NCBI GenBank assembly: GCA_024707385.1
Contig: JANPZW010000009.1
Span: 372,001-436,000, forward strand
Direction of reading: 5' to 3'
Source: Cellvibrionaceae bacterium
GTDB lineage: Bacteria; Pseudomonadota; Gammaproteobacteria; Pseudomonadales; Cellvibrionaceae
DNA length: 64,000 nucleotides
The stretch's first letter is position 1. Each line of letters starts with the position of its first letter. A model generated the notes under the pieces. That model did no database searches, was not told the origin of the DNA, and saw only the letters and a program-made list of their open reading frames with translations. Shown here one piece after another: positions 50,265 to 59,877 of the stretch. A program made the translations under genes and the position numbers.

Positions 50265-51056
50265 CAGCGCTCCAGGGAAAAGCGCTCGCGCTCGCGCTTG
50301 ACCTTGCGCAGCGCCTCTTCGACAGCTTCGGCCTCGGCGGAATCCAACAGCAACTCCACCACTCGTTTCAGATGATCCCGCATGGCTTCACGGGCCGCTG
50401 CTGAATTGCGCAATTCCAGAGCTTCGAGAATGCGCGCGTGTTCATCAATCCTCGGCCGCGTGCCCGCCCGGCGGGCTTTCGCCAAAATACTGGCCGACAC
50501 AACGGATCTATTGCGCAACGCCCATAAATGTTTGCACACCGACACTATGGCTTCGTTATGAGTTGCTTTGGCAATCAACAGATGAAAAATTTCATCCGCA
50601 TTTTCCGACACTTGTTCCTGCTCGTTTTCCGCAATCATAGAATTGAGCGCGGCGCGCAGGTCGGCGAGTTCACTATCCGTGATGGTGCGGGCCGCAATTG
50701 CGGCCACTTCACTTTCAAAAAGCAAACGCGCCTCGAAAATTTCAAATGCGCCGATATCCATTTCTGTTCCCGCCAGCGCCCCCCGAGCGGCCAGACGTGA
50801 CATAAACACCGGAGCCACCTTTGACTTCCACACAACCCGCCAATTCCAAAGCAATAATGGCCTCGCGTACGGTGGGACGGCTGACATTAAAACGCTCCGC
50901 CAATTTGCGCTCCGCTGGCAGACGCGAACCCACGGGATATTCGCCGGAGGCAATCACTTCCGCCAACTGCTCAGCCACACGCTGATATAAGCGGCCGGAT
51001 TGAATTTCCCCAGTCCGATTAGCCTCACCGCTTGTCTTGTACATCTCCGGGCCCAT
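50264..51056 (-). CDS. FadR-subfamily GntR regulator, likely of hexuronate genes (one frameshift)
   Basis: About 263 residues. N-terminal winged helix with the GntR signature GSRLPAERKLAERFNVSRPTVREAIIALELAG, then an FCD effector domain (FEARLLFESEVAAIAA, NADEIFHLLIAKATHN, DEHARILEALELRNSAAAREAMRDHL). The frame breaks in a G6 run (plus-strand C6, 50779-50784); removing one G joins VYVTSGRSG to ALAGTEMDIGAFE. Position beside uxuB, uxaC, kdgK and exuT matches UxuR/ExuR-type repressors. AAGG precedes the ATG at 51056. Confidence 0.87.
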
Positions 51057-51154
51057 GATTCACGCCTTATGTCATAAATCCTGTAATGCTCTGGATAACC
51101 GCTCGGTAACTTCAAATTACCTAAGCCGCCCTGCTCACAGCTGTGCAAACTATA

Positions 51155-51188
51155 CCGCCTTACCAATATAAAATTTTGGCATTACCAA
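51155..51188. promoter_or_regulatory. Paired operator-like sites upstream of the FadR-type regulator
   Basis: GCCTTACCA at 51157 and the dyad TTGG-CATTA-CCAA at 51176-51188 are spaced 22 bases apart, two helical turns, about 100-130 bases before the regulator ATG. The core TGGCATTACCA matches the site in the kdgK-uxaC gap at 10 of 11 positions. Likely autoregulation; inferred. Confidence 0.55.
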
Positions 51189-51213
51189 TCAAAAACGCAC
51201 GGCTCCGAGAGTT

Positions 51214-52947
51214 TTATTCACGCAAGGCTGCGACGACATACACCAAGGGCGCGTTCCAATTAATAGCGACTTCATTGGTGGAAAAGCTGCACCAATCGTC
51301 GAGATAGGATTTGGCGGGCAGACGGCTTGGGTATTTGCACTTGTCCTGCCAGCCCGGTTGCGGCCCTCCGGCGAGCATGCCGGGAACCGGTGCGGTGATC
51401 TTGTCGTAGTGGGAAATACGATGATGTGGATAAAGCGTGGACTTGGTTCCGAATCCAGTCACAAAGCTGTAACCCGTGGGATTGCGCCCCAGCACATAAT
51501 CCAGTAATGCACGGGCCGCAGGGCGATAATCTTTATTGGGCCGCAGGCGCTCTGCCATCAACAAGACCATAGCTTTATTTAAAGCTACGGCGTTGCTCCC
51601 CCACCGGAAATCCACTTCCGTCATAGGAACGAGATAACCCGATTGCCAGTATTCACGCACCATACGATCCGCCATGCTGAGCAATAAATCGCGTGCGCCC
51701 TGCTGCAATTTGTCTGTGCCATTTTGTCGCGCCAGCGCAAAAAGTCCCAATCCTTCCACGGAGCTCCACTCCGGCACGCGCGGATTTTCTGGTAAACCGA
51801 TTCCTGACATATATGCCTTTTTGCCGCTCGCGCGGAATAATTCCGCTGCAGCCCAAAACCATTCATCCTGCAGAGTTTCATTTACCATCGCGTAGGCGCC
51901 GGTATTGATTTCCTGCGGCTGCACATAAAGAACTTTGGGATTTTTCTTCGCCCAACTCCAAGCCCTATCCGCAACCTGCAAATACTGCTCCGCGCGCCCT
52001 GGAAATTGTTTCTGATAATCGCGCATCACGACACTGGCATAGGCCATCACTGCAGCAAAATTTAATGTTGCAGCAGTGCTCTTCTGCACCATATAACGGT
52101 TGGTGTTCTGCTCGTGGGGCAGGCCATCGCCAGAAAATCTGAGATCGGTGAGCTTGTGATACACGCCACCGTCATGCGGATCCTGCATGGTGATAAGCCA
52201 ATCGATATTCCACAGAATTTCATTAAGCAGATCCGGCACTGCATCCGCCGATTCGGGAATATTCAGACGCATATCGGCAAATACCCGAGGGAAATCCGCT
52301 AACGCGACCAGGAGTGTGTAAGTGCTGATGCCGGAGTTGACACTGTATTTATTGTAGTCACCTGCGTCGTACCAACCTTTAGGAGAGGAAACCACAGTAC
52401 CCGCAGGTCGTTTATCAGAGGCGGCAGAAGGATGAATATAGACGAGCGTATCCGGATGCCCCGCCGGGCGGGCGAACTGCCCCGCATGATCCGCGTCTAT
52501 TGGAGCACTGGCGCGATTGAAATAGAAATATTTAATCGCTGCGGACAGCACCCCATCATAGACATTCGCCTGAATATGAAAGGGCGGTGACTCCCCTGCG
52601 TCCGCGACCCGGATGCGGTAATACCCAGGCTTATTAAAAGCGGTGAAATCTGCAATCTTCACGGTTTCACCGGCCACATCCCAGGTTTGCGCCTGGGACA
52701 AAGGTCCGCGCAATACTTCGCTGCCGGTTTTCGCATCCACCAGCCAGAATTCCCCTACCGGGGTATCTGGCACCACGGCAATTTTGCCGGACTCAGGCAA
52801 AAAGCCCACTTGATTCAGATGGATCCTTGCCCCAGCCGCCTGAGCCAAGGCATTGCCCGCCGGCAGCAGGCAAGAGGCGAACATCAATCCCTGGATCAAC
52901 GGTGCTCGCAGCAATCGGCACGAAAATTTGATCAAGCCCTTTATCAT
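51214..52947 (-). CDS. Secreted glycoside hydrolase family 9 (endoglucanase-like)
   Basis: 577 residues from the ATG at 52947 (AGAGGA upstream); the longer open frame is antisense to trpR. A signal peptide ends near residue 36 (GNALA|QA). An N-terminal Ig-like CelD_N domain (INLQVG-like IHLNQVGFLPES, about 40-125) precedes the GH9 (alpha/alpha)6 barrel. The catalytic base Asp pair is in KGWYDAGDYNKY, the His motif is in LYPHHRISHYD, and the catalytic acid is in STNEVAINWNAPLVY. It cleaves beta-1,4-glucans by inversion. No CBM or Ser linker is attached, unlike the pectate lyase. Confidence 0.93.
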   Translation of the reverse strand: MIKGLIKFSCRLLRAPLIQGLMFASCLLPAGNALAQAAGARIHLNQVGFLPESGKIAVVPDTPVGEFWLVDAKTGSEVLRGPLSQAQTWDVAGETVKIADFTAFNKPGYYRIRVADAGESPPFHIQANVYDGVLSAAIKYFYFNRASAPIDADHAGQFARPAGHPDTLVYIHPSAASDKRPAGTVVSSPKGWYDAGDYNKYSVNSGISTYTLLVALADFPRVFADMRLNIPESADAVPDLLNEILWNIDWLITMQDPHDGGVYHKLTDLRFSGDGLPHEQNTNRYMVQKSTAATLNFAAVMAYASVVMRDYQKQFPGRAEQYLQVADRAWSWAKKNPKVLYVQPQEINTGAYAMVNETLQDEWFWAAAELFRASGKKAYMSGIGLPENPRVPEWSSVEGLGLFALARQNGTDKLQQGARDLLLSMADRMVREYWQSGYLVPMTEVDFRWGSNAVALNKAMVLLMAERLRPNKDYRPAARALLDYVLGRNPTGYSFVTGFGTKSTLYPHHRISHYDKITAPVPGMLAGGPQPGWQDKCKYPSRLPAKSYLDDWCSFSTNEVAINWNAPLVYVVAALRE

Positions 52948-53095
52948 TTCAGATCCTCTTGAGAATGTCGCGGAATGGTCCGGGAGACTAGCAGACGGTA
53001 ACCGCAGACGCCAAGCCGCGAAGTGCCAGTCCACTGGCAAAAGTGCAATGCCGCTACAATTGCGGCGGTTTACAAAGATGACGATCACTGCTACT

Positions 53096-53113
53096 GTACT
53101 AGTACATGAGTAC
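53096..53113 (+). promoter_or_regulatory. TrpR-type operator over the trpR start
   Basis: GTACTAGTACATGAGTAC agrees with the Escherichia coli trp operator core GTACTAGTTAACTAGTAC at 14 of 18 positions, with both outer GTACT/AGTAC half-sites intact. It overlaps the putative -10 (TACTGT, 17 bases after TTTACA) and the trpR ATG at 53106. Confidence 0.75.
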
Positions 53114-53398
53114 AAGAAAAACTGCCTACAGAGAATTGGTCGATCTTCTGTGCCGAATTTCGAAGCCAAGGAAATGGAAGCGGCGCTGGAGGCTATTCTG
53201 ACGCCCAGAGAAGCGGAAGAGCTGGAAAATCGCCTGCAGATATTTCGCCTGCTGCTGCAGGATGTGCCGCAACGGGAGATCGCAGCGCACCTTAACGTCG
53301 GCATAGCGACAGTGACCCGCGGCGCAGCCGCTCTGCGCAACACCCGTTTTTTCGACCATTACACTTTTTCCACGGCGGACAAAGCCCATAAACGTTGA
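53106..53398 (+). CDS. trpR: Trp operon repressor TrpR (one frameshift)
   Basis: About 97 residues. From the ATG at 53106 the first frame reads MSTRKTAYRELVDLLCRI, matching the TrpR N-terminal helix (RFVDLL in Escherichia coli). The second frame continues EAKEMEAALEAILTPREAEELENRLQIFRLLL and the helix-turn-helix QREIAAHLNVGIATVTRG. The frames join near 53150-53160, where one base is missing. It binds tryptophan and represses trp genes. The start lies inside the operator, and with the putative promoter the mRNA would be nearly leaderless. trpE follows 30 bases on. Confidence 0.87.
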
Positions 53399-53428
53399 TT
53401 GCCGTCCGCCTAGCTGAAGAGAAAAAAA

Positions 53429-54838
53429 ATGACCGCACAGCAAACACTTCCCAAAATCGAACTGCCCGGTAAACCGAGCTATATCAAGCTCGCGGAAGAC
53501 CAGAATTTCTTTGAATTATTCCGCCGGATCGAAAAGCGTTACGACAATTGTTTTCTGTTTGAATCTCTCGGCGAGGAAAGCCAGATTTCCAGACACCACA
53601 TTATGGGCTTCGATCCAGCGCTGATCCTGTGCGCGGAGGATCTGCACACATTGAGCGTGCACGACACCACCACAGGCAAAACGACCAGCTATGCCTGTGA
53701 AAACCCTATTACGCGCTGCGCGAGGTGGTGCCGCAAAAACATTATTTCGCGGCGTTATGCCGGCGGCATCGTGGGATATCTGGGCTACGACTGCGTGAAT
53801 TTTTTCGAGCCCGGCCTCAACATCAAGACCAGCGATCACTTTGAGCCGTTTAAATTCGGTGTTTATCTGGATGGTCTCGTTTACGATCAGATGACTGGAG
53901 AAATTTTCTATTACCACTACGATCGCAACCGCTACCACGAGATCGAAGCTCTACTGCATCAAGAGCATGAGCCGTTTGGCGCAACTGAAAGCCGCTGCCT
54001 GGGCGATACCATGTCCCGGGAAGAGCACGCGCAGGCGGTGGGAAAAGTAAAAGAAGATATTCGCGCTGGGCTGGTTTTTCAGTGTGAAGTCGGCTTTAAA
54101 ACGCGCTATACCATTCGCGGTGATGCGACTCACATTTACGCCAAACTGCGGGACACCAATCCATCACCGCATATGTACTATCTGAAATTCGGCGATCAGA
54201 AACTCATCGGCGCCTCGCCGGAATTATTGTTCCGCTTGCGCAATGGTGAAATGGAAACCTTTCCCCTAGCTGGCACCACCAAACGCGGCAAAGATGCAGC
54301 GGAAGACGTCCAGCTCGCGCGCAAGCTTTTGAATGACCCGAAGGAGATTGCCGAACACAATATGCTGGTGGACCTGCATCGCAACGATCTGGGTCGGGTA
54401 GCGCGTTTCGGCACGGTGAAAGTGCGTAGCCTGATGGACATCAAACGATTTTCCCATGTGCAGCATATTTCATCGGAAATCGTCGGCATTCTGAGTGAAA
54501 AAGAAGATATGTTTTCCGCCCTCGCCTCCAATTTTCCCGCCGGCACATTGACTGGCGCACCGAAAGTGGAAGCGATGAAAATCATCAATGGTTTGGAAGC
54601 CGATGGCCGCGGTCCTTACGGCGGCGCCGTCGGGCAATTCAGCTTTAATGGCGACTGCACTTTCGCCATTCCCATTCGCTCGATTTTTATCAAAGGTGAA
54701 TCCGCCTACGCGCAAACCTGCGGCGGTAACGTATTCGATTCAAACGCCGCCGACGAGTATCTCGAAATCGAGCGCAAGCTCTCCGCCATGCGCAACGTTT
54801 TGGCAGGCTTCGAACCCAAATCCGCTGAGCAAGGTTAA
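53429..54838 (+). CDS. trpE: Anthranilate synthase component I (compensating frameshift pair)
   Basis: 469 residues. Makes anthranilate from chorismate with TrpG. The chorismate-binding half is complete (AGTTKRGKD, EHNMLVDLHRNDLGRVA, SALASNFPAGTLTGAPKVEAM, GPYGGAVGQFSFNGD, QTCGGNVFDSN). The N-terminal FLFESL resembles the LLES tryptophan-feedback site. Residues about 92-110 (ITRCARWCRKNIISRR) look scrambled. One base missing near 53704 and one extra near 53755 would turn this into YYALREVVPQKHYFAA, a natural lead-in to YAGGIVGYLGYD. It sits between trpR and trpG, so tryptophan control is expected. Confidence 0.93.
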   Translation: MTAQQTLPKIELPGKPSYIKLAEDQNFFELFRRIEKRYDNCFLFESLGEESQISRHHIMGFDPALILCAEDLHTLSVHDTTTGKTTSYACENPITRCARWCRKNIISRRYAGGIVGYLGYDCVNFFEPGLNIKTSDHFEPFKFGVYLDGLVYDQMTGEIFYYHYDRNRYHEIEALLHQEHEPFGATESRCLGDTMSREEHAQAVGKVKEDIRAGLVFQCEVGFKTRYTIRGDATHIYAKLRDTNPSPHMYYLKFGDQKLIGASPELLFRLRNGEMETFPLAGTTKRGKDAAEDVQLARKLLNDPKEIAEHNMLVDLHRNDLGRVARFGTVKVRSLMDIKRFSHVQHISSEIVGILSEKEDMFSALASNFPAGTLTGAPKVEAMKIINGLEADGRGPYGGAVGQFSFNGDCTFAIPIRSIFIKGESAYAQTCGGNVFDSNAADEYLEIERKLSAMRNVLAGFEPKSAEQG

Positions 54839-54842
54839 CGAC

Positions 54843-55490
54843 ATGCGCGTTCTCATTATCGACAACTACGATTCTTTTACTTACAACCTCTACCAATATA
54901 TCGGCGAAATTCTCTCTGCAAGTCTGGGCTATGGCCATTTTGAAGTACAAGTGAAACGCAATAATGAGATCAGCCTGGAACAAATCCGCAGCTGGCAGCC
55001 GGACCGCATCATCATTTCACCCGGTCCCGGCTCGCCGGATGATCGTCAATATTTCGGCGTGTGCGGCGAGGCTATTCTGGAATTGGGCAAAACCACACCC
55101 CTGCTGGGTGTGTGCATCGGCATGCAAGGCATCGCGCATTGTTTTGGCGGCAAAGTGGTGCGCGCACCCATGCCCATGCACGGCAAAACATCGCTGATTC
55201 AGCACGACGGCAAAGGCGTATACCAAAACATTCCCCAAGCACTGGAAATTATGCGGTATCACTCACTGATGGTTGATGCTGGAAGTCTGCCGGACTGCCT
55301 GGAAATTACCTCGGTCATTTTGTCGGGCAAATCCCAGCAAGATCTGAGGAACGCCGCTCTTGGCGGGGCGGAAATCATGGGGATACGCCACAAAAACTAT
55401 CCGATCGAAGGAATCCAGTATCATCCGGAGTCGTTTGCGACCGAGGGTGGCAAAGCGCTGCTGCAGAATTTTCTGCTCGCGCGCCAGTAG
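54843..55490 (+). CDS. trpG: Anthranilate synthase component II (glutamine amidotransferase)
   Basis: 215 residues from the ATG at 54843, four bases after the trpE stop. Class I glutamine amidotransferase: start VLIIDNYDSFTYNLYQYIGE, ISPGPGSPDD, nucleophile Cys in LGVCIGMQGIAHCFGG, His/Glu in IQYHPESFAT. It supplies ammonia to TrpE. It is slightly longer than usual through extra residues near ASLGYGHFE and ILSGKSQQDLRN. No trpD or trpC follows; the next gene is convergent. Confidence 0.94.
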   Translation: MRVLIIDNYDSFTYNLYQYIGEILSASLGYGHFEVQVKRNNEISLEQIRSWQPDRIIISPGPGSPDDRQYFGVCGEAILELGKTTPLLGVCIGMQGIAHCFGGKVVRAPMPMHGKTSLIQHDGKGVYQNIPQALEIMRYHSLMVDAGSLPDCLEITSVILSGKSQQDLRNAALGGAEIMGIRHKNYPIEGIQYHPESFATEGGKALLQNFLLARQ

Positions 55491-55492
55491 AA

Positions 55493-56077
55493 TCAGCGCG
55501 CGACAGGCGCGCTGGGTATCTCACCCGGCTGCGAAGGGGCAGGCAGGGCTGGAGGATAAAAGCAGTTGGAAATCAATTTGATCCAGATATAAAGACCCAC
55601 CATGATCCACAGGTGATTGAACAGATCAAATCGTTGATTCGCCTTGCCGAATGGATCCCCTTCAATACGATTGATCGCCAGCTGAGCCTGATAAAGCGAA
55701 TAAAATTGAACCACTAATACGACCACAAAAACCGTCAACCGGCCCCAACAACCCAACTCAAGTCTCTCTACACCATAGGTGAGAAAAACCTGTGCGATCG
55801 CGGCGCCGATAAATATCCAGGCCAGGCGGGTCGGCTGCCAGGGGTAATTACCTTGCCGGCGACGCTCTTCATTGAATAACAACTGAAACAGCTCAAAAAC
55901 GAACAACACCGCAAATGCCGCGCGACCGAATTTAAAATAGGAGCGTCCGGTTATTTTCTCGGCGCCGACCCAGCAGCGGTAAAACCAGTACAAGCTGTAA
56001 AAACCCGCGGTCGCAAAGTAGAGCGCAGTGAACTTGCTCATACTGACCACAGGAAGAGACGAAGAATTGGTTTGCAT
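55493..56077 (-). CDS. Four-helix membrane protein of unknown function
   Basis: 194 residues with four to five hydrophobic segments (ALYFATAGFYSLYWFYRCW; AAFAVLFVFELFQLLF; LAWIFIGAAIAQVFLTYG; LTVFVVVLVVQFYSLYQAQLAINRI; LWIMVGLYIWIKLI). The C-terminus is short and proline-rich. It resembles DUF4234/DUF4870-like small membrane proteins in general shape, but I do not recognise it with confidence. No Shine-Dalgarno decides between the ATG at 56077 and one at 56041. Confidence 0.6.
   Translation of the reverse strand: MQTNSSSLPVVSMSKFTALYFATAGFYSLYWFYRCWVGAEKITGRSYFKFGRAAFAVLFVFELFQLLFNEERRRQGNYPWQPTRLAWIFIGAAIAQVFLTYGVERLELGCWGRLTVFVVVLVVQFYSLYQAQLAINRIEGDPFGKANQRFDLFNHLWIMVGLYIWIKLISNCFYPPALPAPSQPGEIPSAPVAR
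55494..55514. terminator. Hairpin between trpG and the membrane protein gene
   Basis: CAGCGCGC and GCGCGCTG arms around GACAG, placed exactly between two convergent stop codons. Strong stem but no U-run. Confidence 0.45.
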
Positions 56078-56116
56078 GATCAGAAGATGGCGCCGGGGAA
56101 AACCGGCGCATGATTA

Positions 56117-56599
56117 TCAGATATGACGGACGGCATCGATTTCATATTCAACTTCACCACCGGGCGCTTTAACCACAGCGATGTCACCCACTTCTTTGCC
56201 TACCAGAGCGCGGGCAATGGGTGATGAGACAGAAATTTTATTGGCTTTGATATCGGCTTCATCTTCGCCGACGATCTGATAGGTAACAGCCTCTTCAGTC
56301 TCCACAATGATCAGATTGACCGTTGCGCCAAAAATCACACGCCCGGATTCAGGAATAGATTTAACGTCGATGATCTGAGCCAGTGACAGCTTGCCTTCAA
56401 TTTCTTGAATACGCCCCTCACAGAAACTCTGCTGTTCACGCGCAGCGTGATATTCAGCATTTTCTTTCAAGTCTCCGTGTTCACGTGCTTCCGCGATCGC
56501 TTTAACGATGCGCGGACGATCAACTTTTTTCAATTGCTCCAGTTCTTCGCGCAATCTCTCCGCGCCCTCAACTGTCATTGGAACTTTAATCAATGCCAT
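56117..56599 (-). CDS. greA: Transcription elongation factor GreA
   Basis: 160 residues, standard length. The N-terminal coiled coil ([41 protein letters not shown]) holds the acidic tip that reaches the polymerase active site, and the C-terminal FKBP-like domain is complete ([33 protein letters not shown]). It rescues backtracked RNA polymerase by stimulating transcript cleavage. Its ATG overlaps the carB stop by one base (TAATG), so it is translationally coupled to carB. Confidence 0.97.
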   Translation of the reverse strand: MALIKVPMTVEGAERLREELEQLKKVDRPRIVKAIAEAREHGDLKENAEYHAAREQQSFCEGRIQEIEGKLSLAQIIDVKSIPESGRVIFGATVNLIIVETEEAVTYQIVGEDEADIKANKISVSSPIARALVGKEVGDIAVVKAPGGEVEYEIDAVRHI

Positions 56600-59500
56600 T
56601 AGGCGATCCCCTCATGTAATTCTTGCAGGCGGCGCACTTTGTGTTTTTGACCAAAACGAATGGCCATACACAAGGCATTTGCGGCTGCCAATGTCGTTGT
56701 GTAATACACCCGCTGATTTTCCGCGCAGCGGCGAATGGACGATGAATCGCGAATCGCCTGCTTCCCTTCGGTGGTGTTGATCACCAAATCCACCTCTTTG
56801 TTTTTGATCATATCCACGATGTGTGGACGCCCTTCCGCGACTTTGTTGACGACCCGCACCGTCAAACCCGCCTGCTCAAAACAGGCTGCGGTGCCTCGGG
56901 TAGCCACCAGTTCAAAGCCCAAATTCGCCAGCTCCTTGGCGACAATCACCGCACCGGGCTTATCGAAATCCCGCACGCTGATAAACGCTGTTCCCTTGGC
57001 TGGCAGAAACGCGCCGCTGCCCAGCTGGGATTTAGCAAAGGCTTCGGCAAAGGTATCGCCCACGCCCATCACCTCACCGGTGGATTTCATTTCCGGCCCG
57101 AGAATCGGATCGACCGATGGGAACTTGTTAAACGGAAATACGGCTTCCTTAACGCTGAAATATTTCGGAATGATTTCCTTGGTGAAACCCTGCTCCGCCA
57201 GCGTTTTGCCGGTCTGGCAGCGCGCCGCCACCTTGGCCAGGGAAACACCGATACATTTTGAAACGAAGGGCACGGTGCGCGATGCACGCGGGTTCACTTC
57301 GATGATGTAGATCTCGCCATCCTGATACGCCAACTGACAGTTCATCAGGCCGACAACGCCAAGCTCCAGCGCCATCTTGCGCACCTGCTCACGCATTTCG
57401 TCCTGCACGTCTTCCGGCAGCGAATAGGGCGGCAGCGAACAGGCGGAATCACCGGAGTGCACGCCGCACTGTTCGATATGCTGCATGATGCCGCCGATCA
57501 CCACTTCGGCACCGTCGGAAACCGCATCAATATCCACTTCGATGGCGTTATTAAGGAAGTGATCCAGCAGAACCGGCGCATCTTCGGAAGCCTGTACCGC
57601 GTCGCGCATATAGGTGCGCAATTCTTTTTCCGAATAGACGATTTCCATCGCCCGCCCACCCAATACATAGGACGGGCGCACCACCAGCGGATATTTGACC
57701 TCTTCCGCCATGCGCACCGCTTCCTCCACGGAACGGACGATGGCATTGGGCGGCTGGCGCAAGCCGAGGCGTTCGATCATCTGCTGGAAGCGCTCACGGT
57801 CTTCGGCGCGGTCGATGGCTTCAGGACTGGTGCCGATGATGGGCACACCCTCGGCTTCCAAAGCGCGGGCCAGTTTGAGCGGCGTCTGACCGCCGAACTG
57901 CACAATCACACCTTTGGGCTTTTCTTTGTGCACGATTTCGATCACGTCTTCCAGGGTGACAGGCTCGAAATAGAGCCGGTCGGAGGTGTCGTAATCGGTG
58001 GAAACCGTCTCGGGGTTACAGTTGACCATGATGGTCTCGTAACCGTCTTCCCGCGCTGCCAGGGCGGCGTGCACGCAGCAGTAATCGAATTCGATACCCT
58101 GGCCGATGCGGTTCGGACCGCCGCCGAGCACCATGATCTTGTCGCGTGAACTCGGTTGCGCCTCACACTCTTCGTCGTAGCTGGAATACATGTAGGCCGT
58201 CGAGGTGGAGAATTCGGCCGCACAGGTATCGACGCGCTTGTACACCGGGCGCACGCCCAGTTTGTGGCGGTGGTCGCGCACGGTTTTTTCCGTGACGCCC
58301 AACAAATGCGCCAGGCGCTTGTCGGCAAAACCTTTGCGCTTGAGATCAAACATGACCTGGGCATCAATTTCCGACAGCGGCTTGGATTTCAAACCGGCTT
58401 CGGTCGTGATGAGGTCTTCGATCTGCGCCAGAAACCAGGGGTCGATTTTCGAAGCCTGGAATACCTCTTCCACACTCATGCCCGCACGGAAGGCATCGCC
58501 GACATACCAGATGCGCTCGGCACCGGGGGTGGTCAGATCGCGGCGGATGCGCGCGTGGGCTTCCGGGTCGCTGAGGTCAACCTTGTTTTCAAAGCCGGAG
58601 GAGCCCACTTCCAGGCCGCGCAGCGCTTTTTGCAGCGACTCCTGGAAGTTGCGACCGATGGCCATAACCTCGCCCACGGATTTCATCTGGGTGGTCAGGC
58701 GCGCGTCGGCGTCACCGAATTTTTCGAAAGTGAAACGCGGCACCTTGGTGACCACGTAATCAATGGAAGGCTCGAACGACGCTGGCGTTGCGCCGCCGGT
58801 AATTTCGTTTTTCAATTCGTCGAGGGTGTAACCCACCGCCAGCTTGGCCGCGACCTTGGCAATCGGGAAGCCGGTCGCTTTGGACGCGAGGGCAGACGAG
58901 CGCGAAACGCGCGGGTTCATCTCGATCACTACTAGACGGCCGTTTTCCGGATTCACGGCAAACTGCACGTTGGAACCGCCGGTTTCCACGCCTATCTCAC
59001 GCAGCACCGCAATGGAGGCGTTGCGCATGATCTGGTATTCCTTGTCCGTCAGGGTCTGGGCCGGCGCGACGGTGATGGAGTCGCCGGTGTGCACCCCCAT
59101 GGGGTCGAAGTTCTCGATGGAACAGACGATGATGCAGTTGTCGTTTTTGTCCCGCACCACCTCCATCTCGTACTCTTTCCAGCCGAGCAGGGATTCGTCG
59201 ATCAGCAGTTCGTTGGTGGGCGACAGATCCAAGCCGCGGATACAGATCTCTTCAAATTCTTCCCAGTTGTAAGCAATACCGCCGCCGGAGCCGCCCATGG
59301 TAAAAGAAGGGCGAATGATGCAGGGGAAACCGAATTCCTTCGGCACTTCCATAGCTTCGGTCAGGTTGTGCACTATGCGGGCACGGGCGGTATCCAGGCC
59401 GATTTTTTTCATCGCCTTGTCGAAGAGATTGCGATCCTCCGCCTTATGGATGGCATCTTCTTTGGCGCCGATCAATTCGACGTTGTATTTCTCCAACACG

Positions 59501-59817
59501 CCATGCTTGTGCAGCGCCAGCGCGCAGTTCAGCGCCGTCTGACCGCCCATGGTGGGCAGTATGGCATCCGGGCGCTCGCGCTCGATGATCTGCGCCACGG
59601 TTTCCCAGGTGATGGGCTCGATATAAGTGGCATCCGCCATGGATGGGTCGGTCATGATGGTGGCGGGGTTGGAGTTCACCAGGATCACCCGGTAGCCCTC
59701 CTCGCGCAGGGCTTTACACGCCTGGGCGCCGGAGTAGTCGAATTCACAGGCCTGACCGATCACGATCGGCCCTGCACCAATGATTAGGATGGATTGGATG
59801 TCGGTGCGTTTTGGCAT
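56599..59817 (-). CDS. carB: Carbamoyl-phosphate synthase large subunit
   Basis: 1,072 residues, full length. Two homologous ATP-grasp halves are visible: N-terminal [21 protein letters not shown] and [11 protein letters not shown], and C-terminal [26 protein letters not shown] [19 protein letters not shown] and [13 protein letters not shown], with a C-terminal MGS-type regulatory domain ([36 protein letters not shown]). It makes carbamoyl phosphate for pyrimidine and arginine synthesis. carA lies upstream with a 60-base gap and greA overlaps its stop. Confidence 0.98.
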   Translation of the reverse strand: MPKRTDIQSILIIGAGPIVIGQACEFDYSGAQACKALREEGYRVILVNSNPATIMTDPSMADATYIEPITWETVAQIIERERPDAILPTMGGQTALNCALALHKHGVLEKYNVELIGAKEDAIHKAEDRNLFDKAMKKIGLDTARARIVHNLTEAMEVPKEFGFPCIIRPSFTMGGSGGGIAYNWEEFEEICIRGLDLSPTNELLIDESLLGWKEYEMEVVRDKNDNCIIVCSIENFDPMGVHTGDSITVAPAQTLTDKEYQIMRNASIAVLREIGVETGGSNVQFAVNPENGRLVVIEMNPRVSRSSALASKATGFPIAKVAAKLAVGYTLDELKNEITGGATPASFEPSIDYVVTKVPRFTFEKFGDADARLTTQMKSVGEVMAIGRNFQESLQKALRGLEVGSSGFENKVDLSDPEAHARIRRDLTTPGAERIWYVGDAFRAGMSVEEVFQASKIDPWFLAQIEDLITTEAGLKSKPLSEIDAQVMFDLKRKGFADKRLAHLLGVTEKTVRDHRHKLGVRPVYKRVDTCAAEFSTSTAYMYSSYDEECEAQPSSRDKIMVLGGGPNRIGQGIEFDYCCVHAALAAREDGYETIMVNCNPETVSTDYDTSDRLYFEPVTLEDVIEIVHKEKPKGVIVQFGGQTPLKLARALEAEGVPIIGTSPEAIDRAEDRERFQQMIERLGLRQPPNAIVRSVEEAVRMAEEVKYPLVVRPSYVLGGRAMEIVYSEKELRTYMRDAVQASEDAPVLLDHFLNNAIEVDIDAVSDGAEVVIGGIMQHIEQCGVHSGDSACSLPPYSLPEDVQDEMREQVRKMALELGVVGLMNCQLAYQDGEIYIIEVNPRASRTVPFVSKCIGVSLAKVAARCQTGKTLAEQGFTKEIIPKYFSVKEAVFPFNKFPSVDPILGPEMKSTGEVMGVGDTFAEAFAKSQLGSGAFLPAKGTAFISVRDFDKPGAVIVAKELANLGFELVATRGTAACFEQAGLTVRVVNKVAEGRPHIVDMIKNKEVDLVINTTEGKQAIRDSSSIRRCAENQRVYYTTTLAAANALCMAIRFGQKHKVRRLQELHEGIA

Positions 59818-59877
59818 AGTCGGTGTCTGCTATTTCTCTAGGACATCAATATTCAGGACGAAACCGGGTCGGCGCGC

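Noticed and set aside
52853..53105. N-terminal extension of about 84 codons before trpR
   Set aside because: It is antisense to the GH9 signal-peptide region, is not TrpR-like, and crosses the operator. The TrpR N-terminus is found in another frame from 53106.
52948..53343. 132-codon upstream extension of the GH9 open frame
   Set aside because: It lies antisense to trpR, has no signal peptide, and AGAGGA marks the ATG at 52947 followed by a proper signal sequence.
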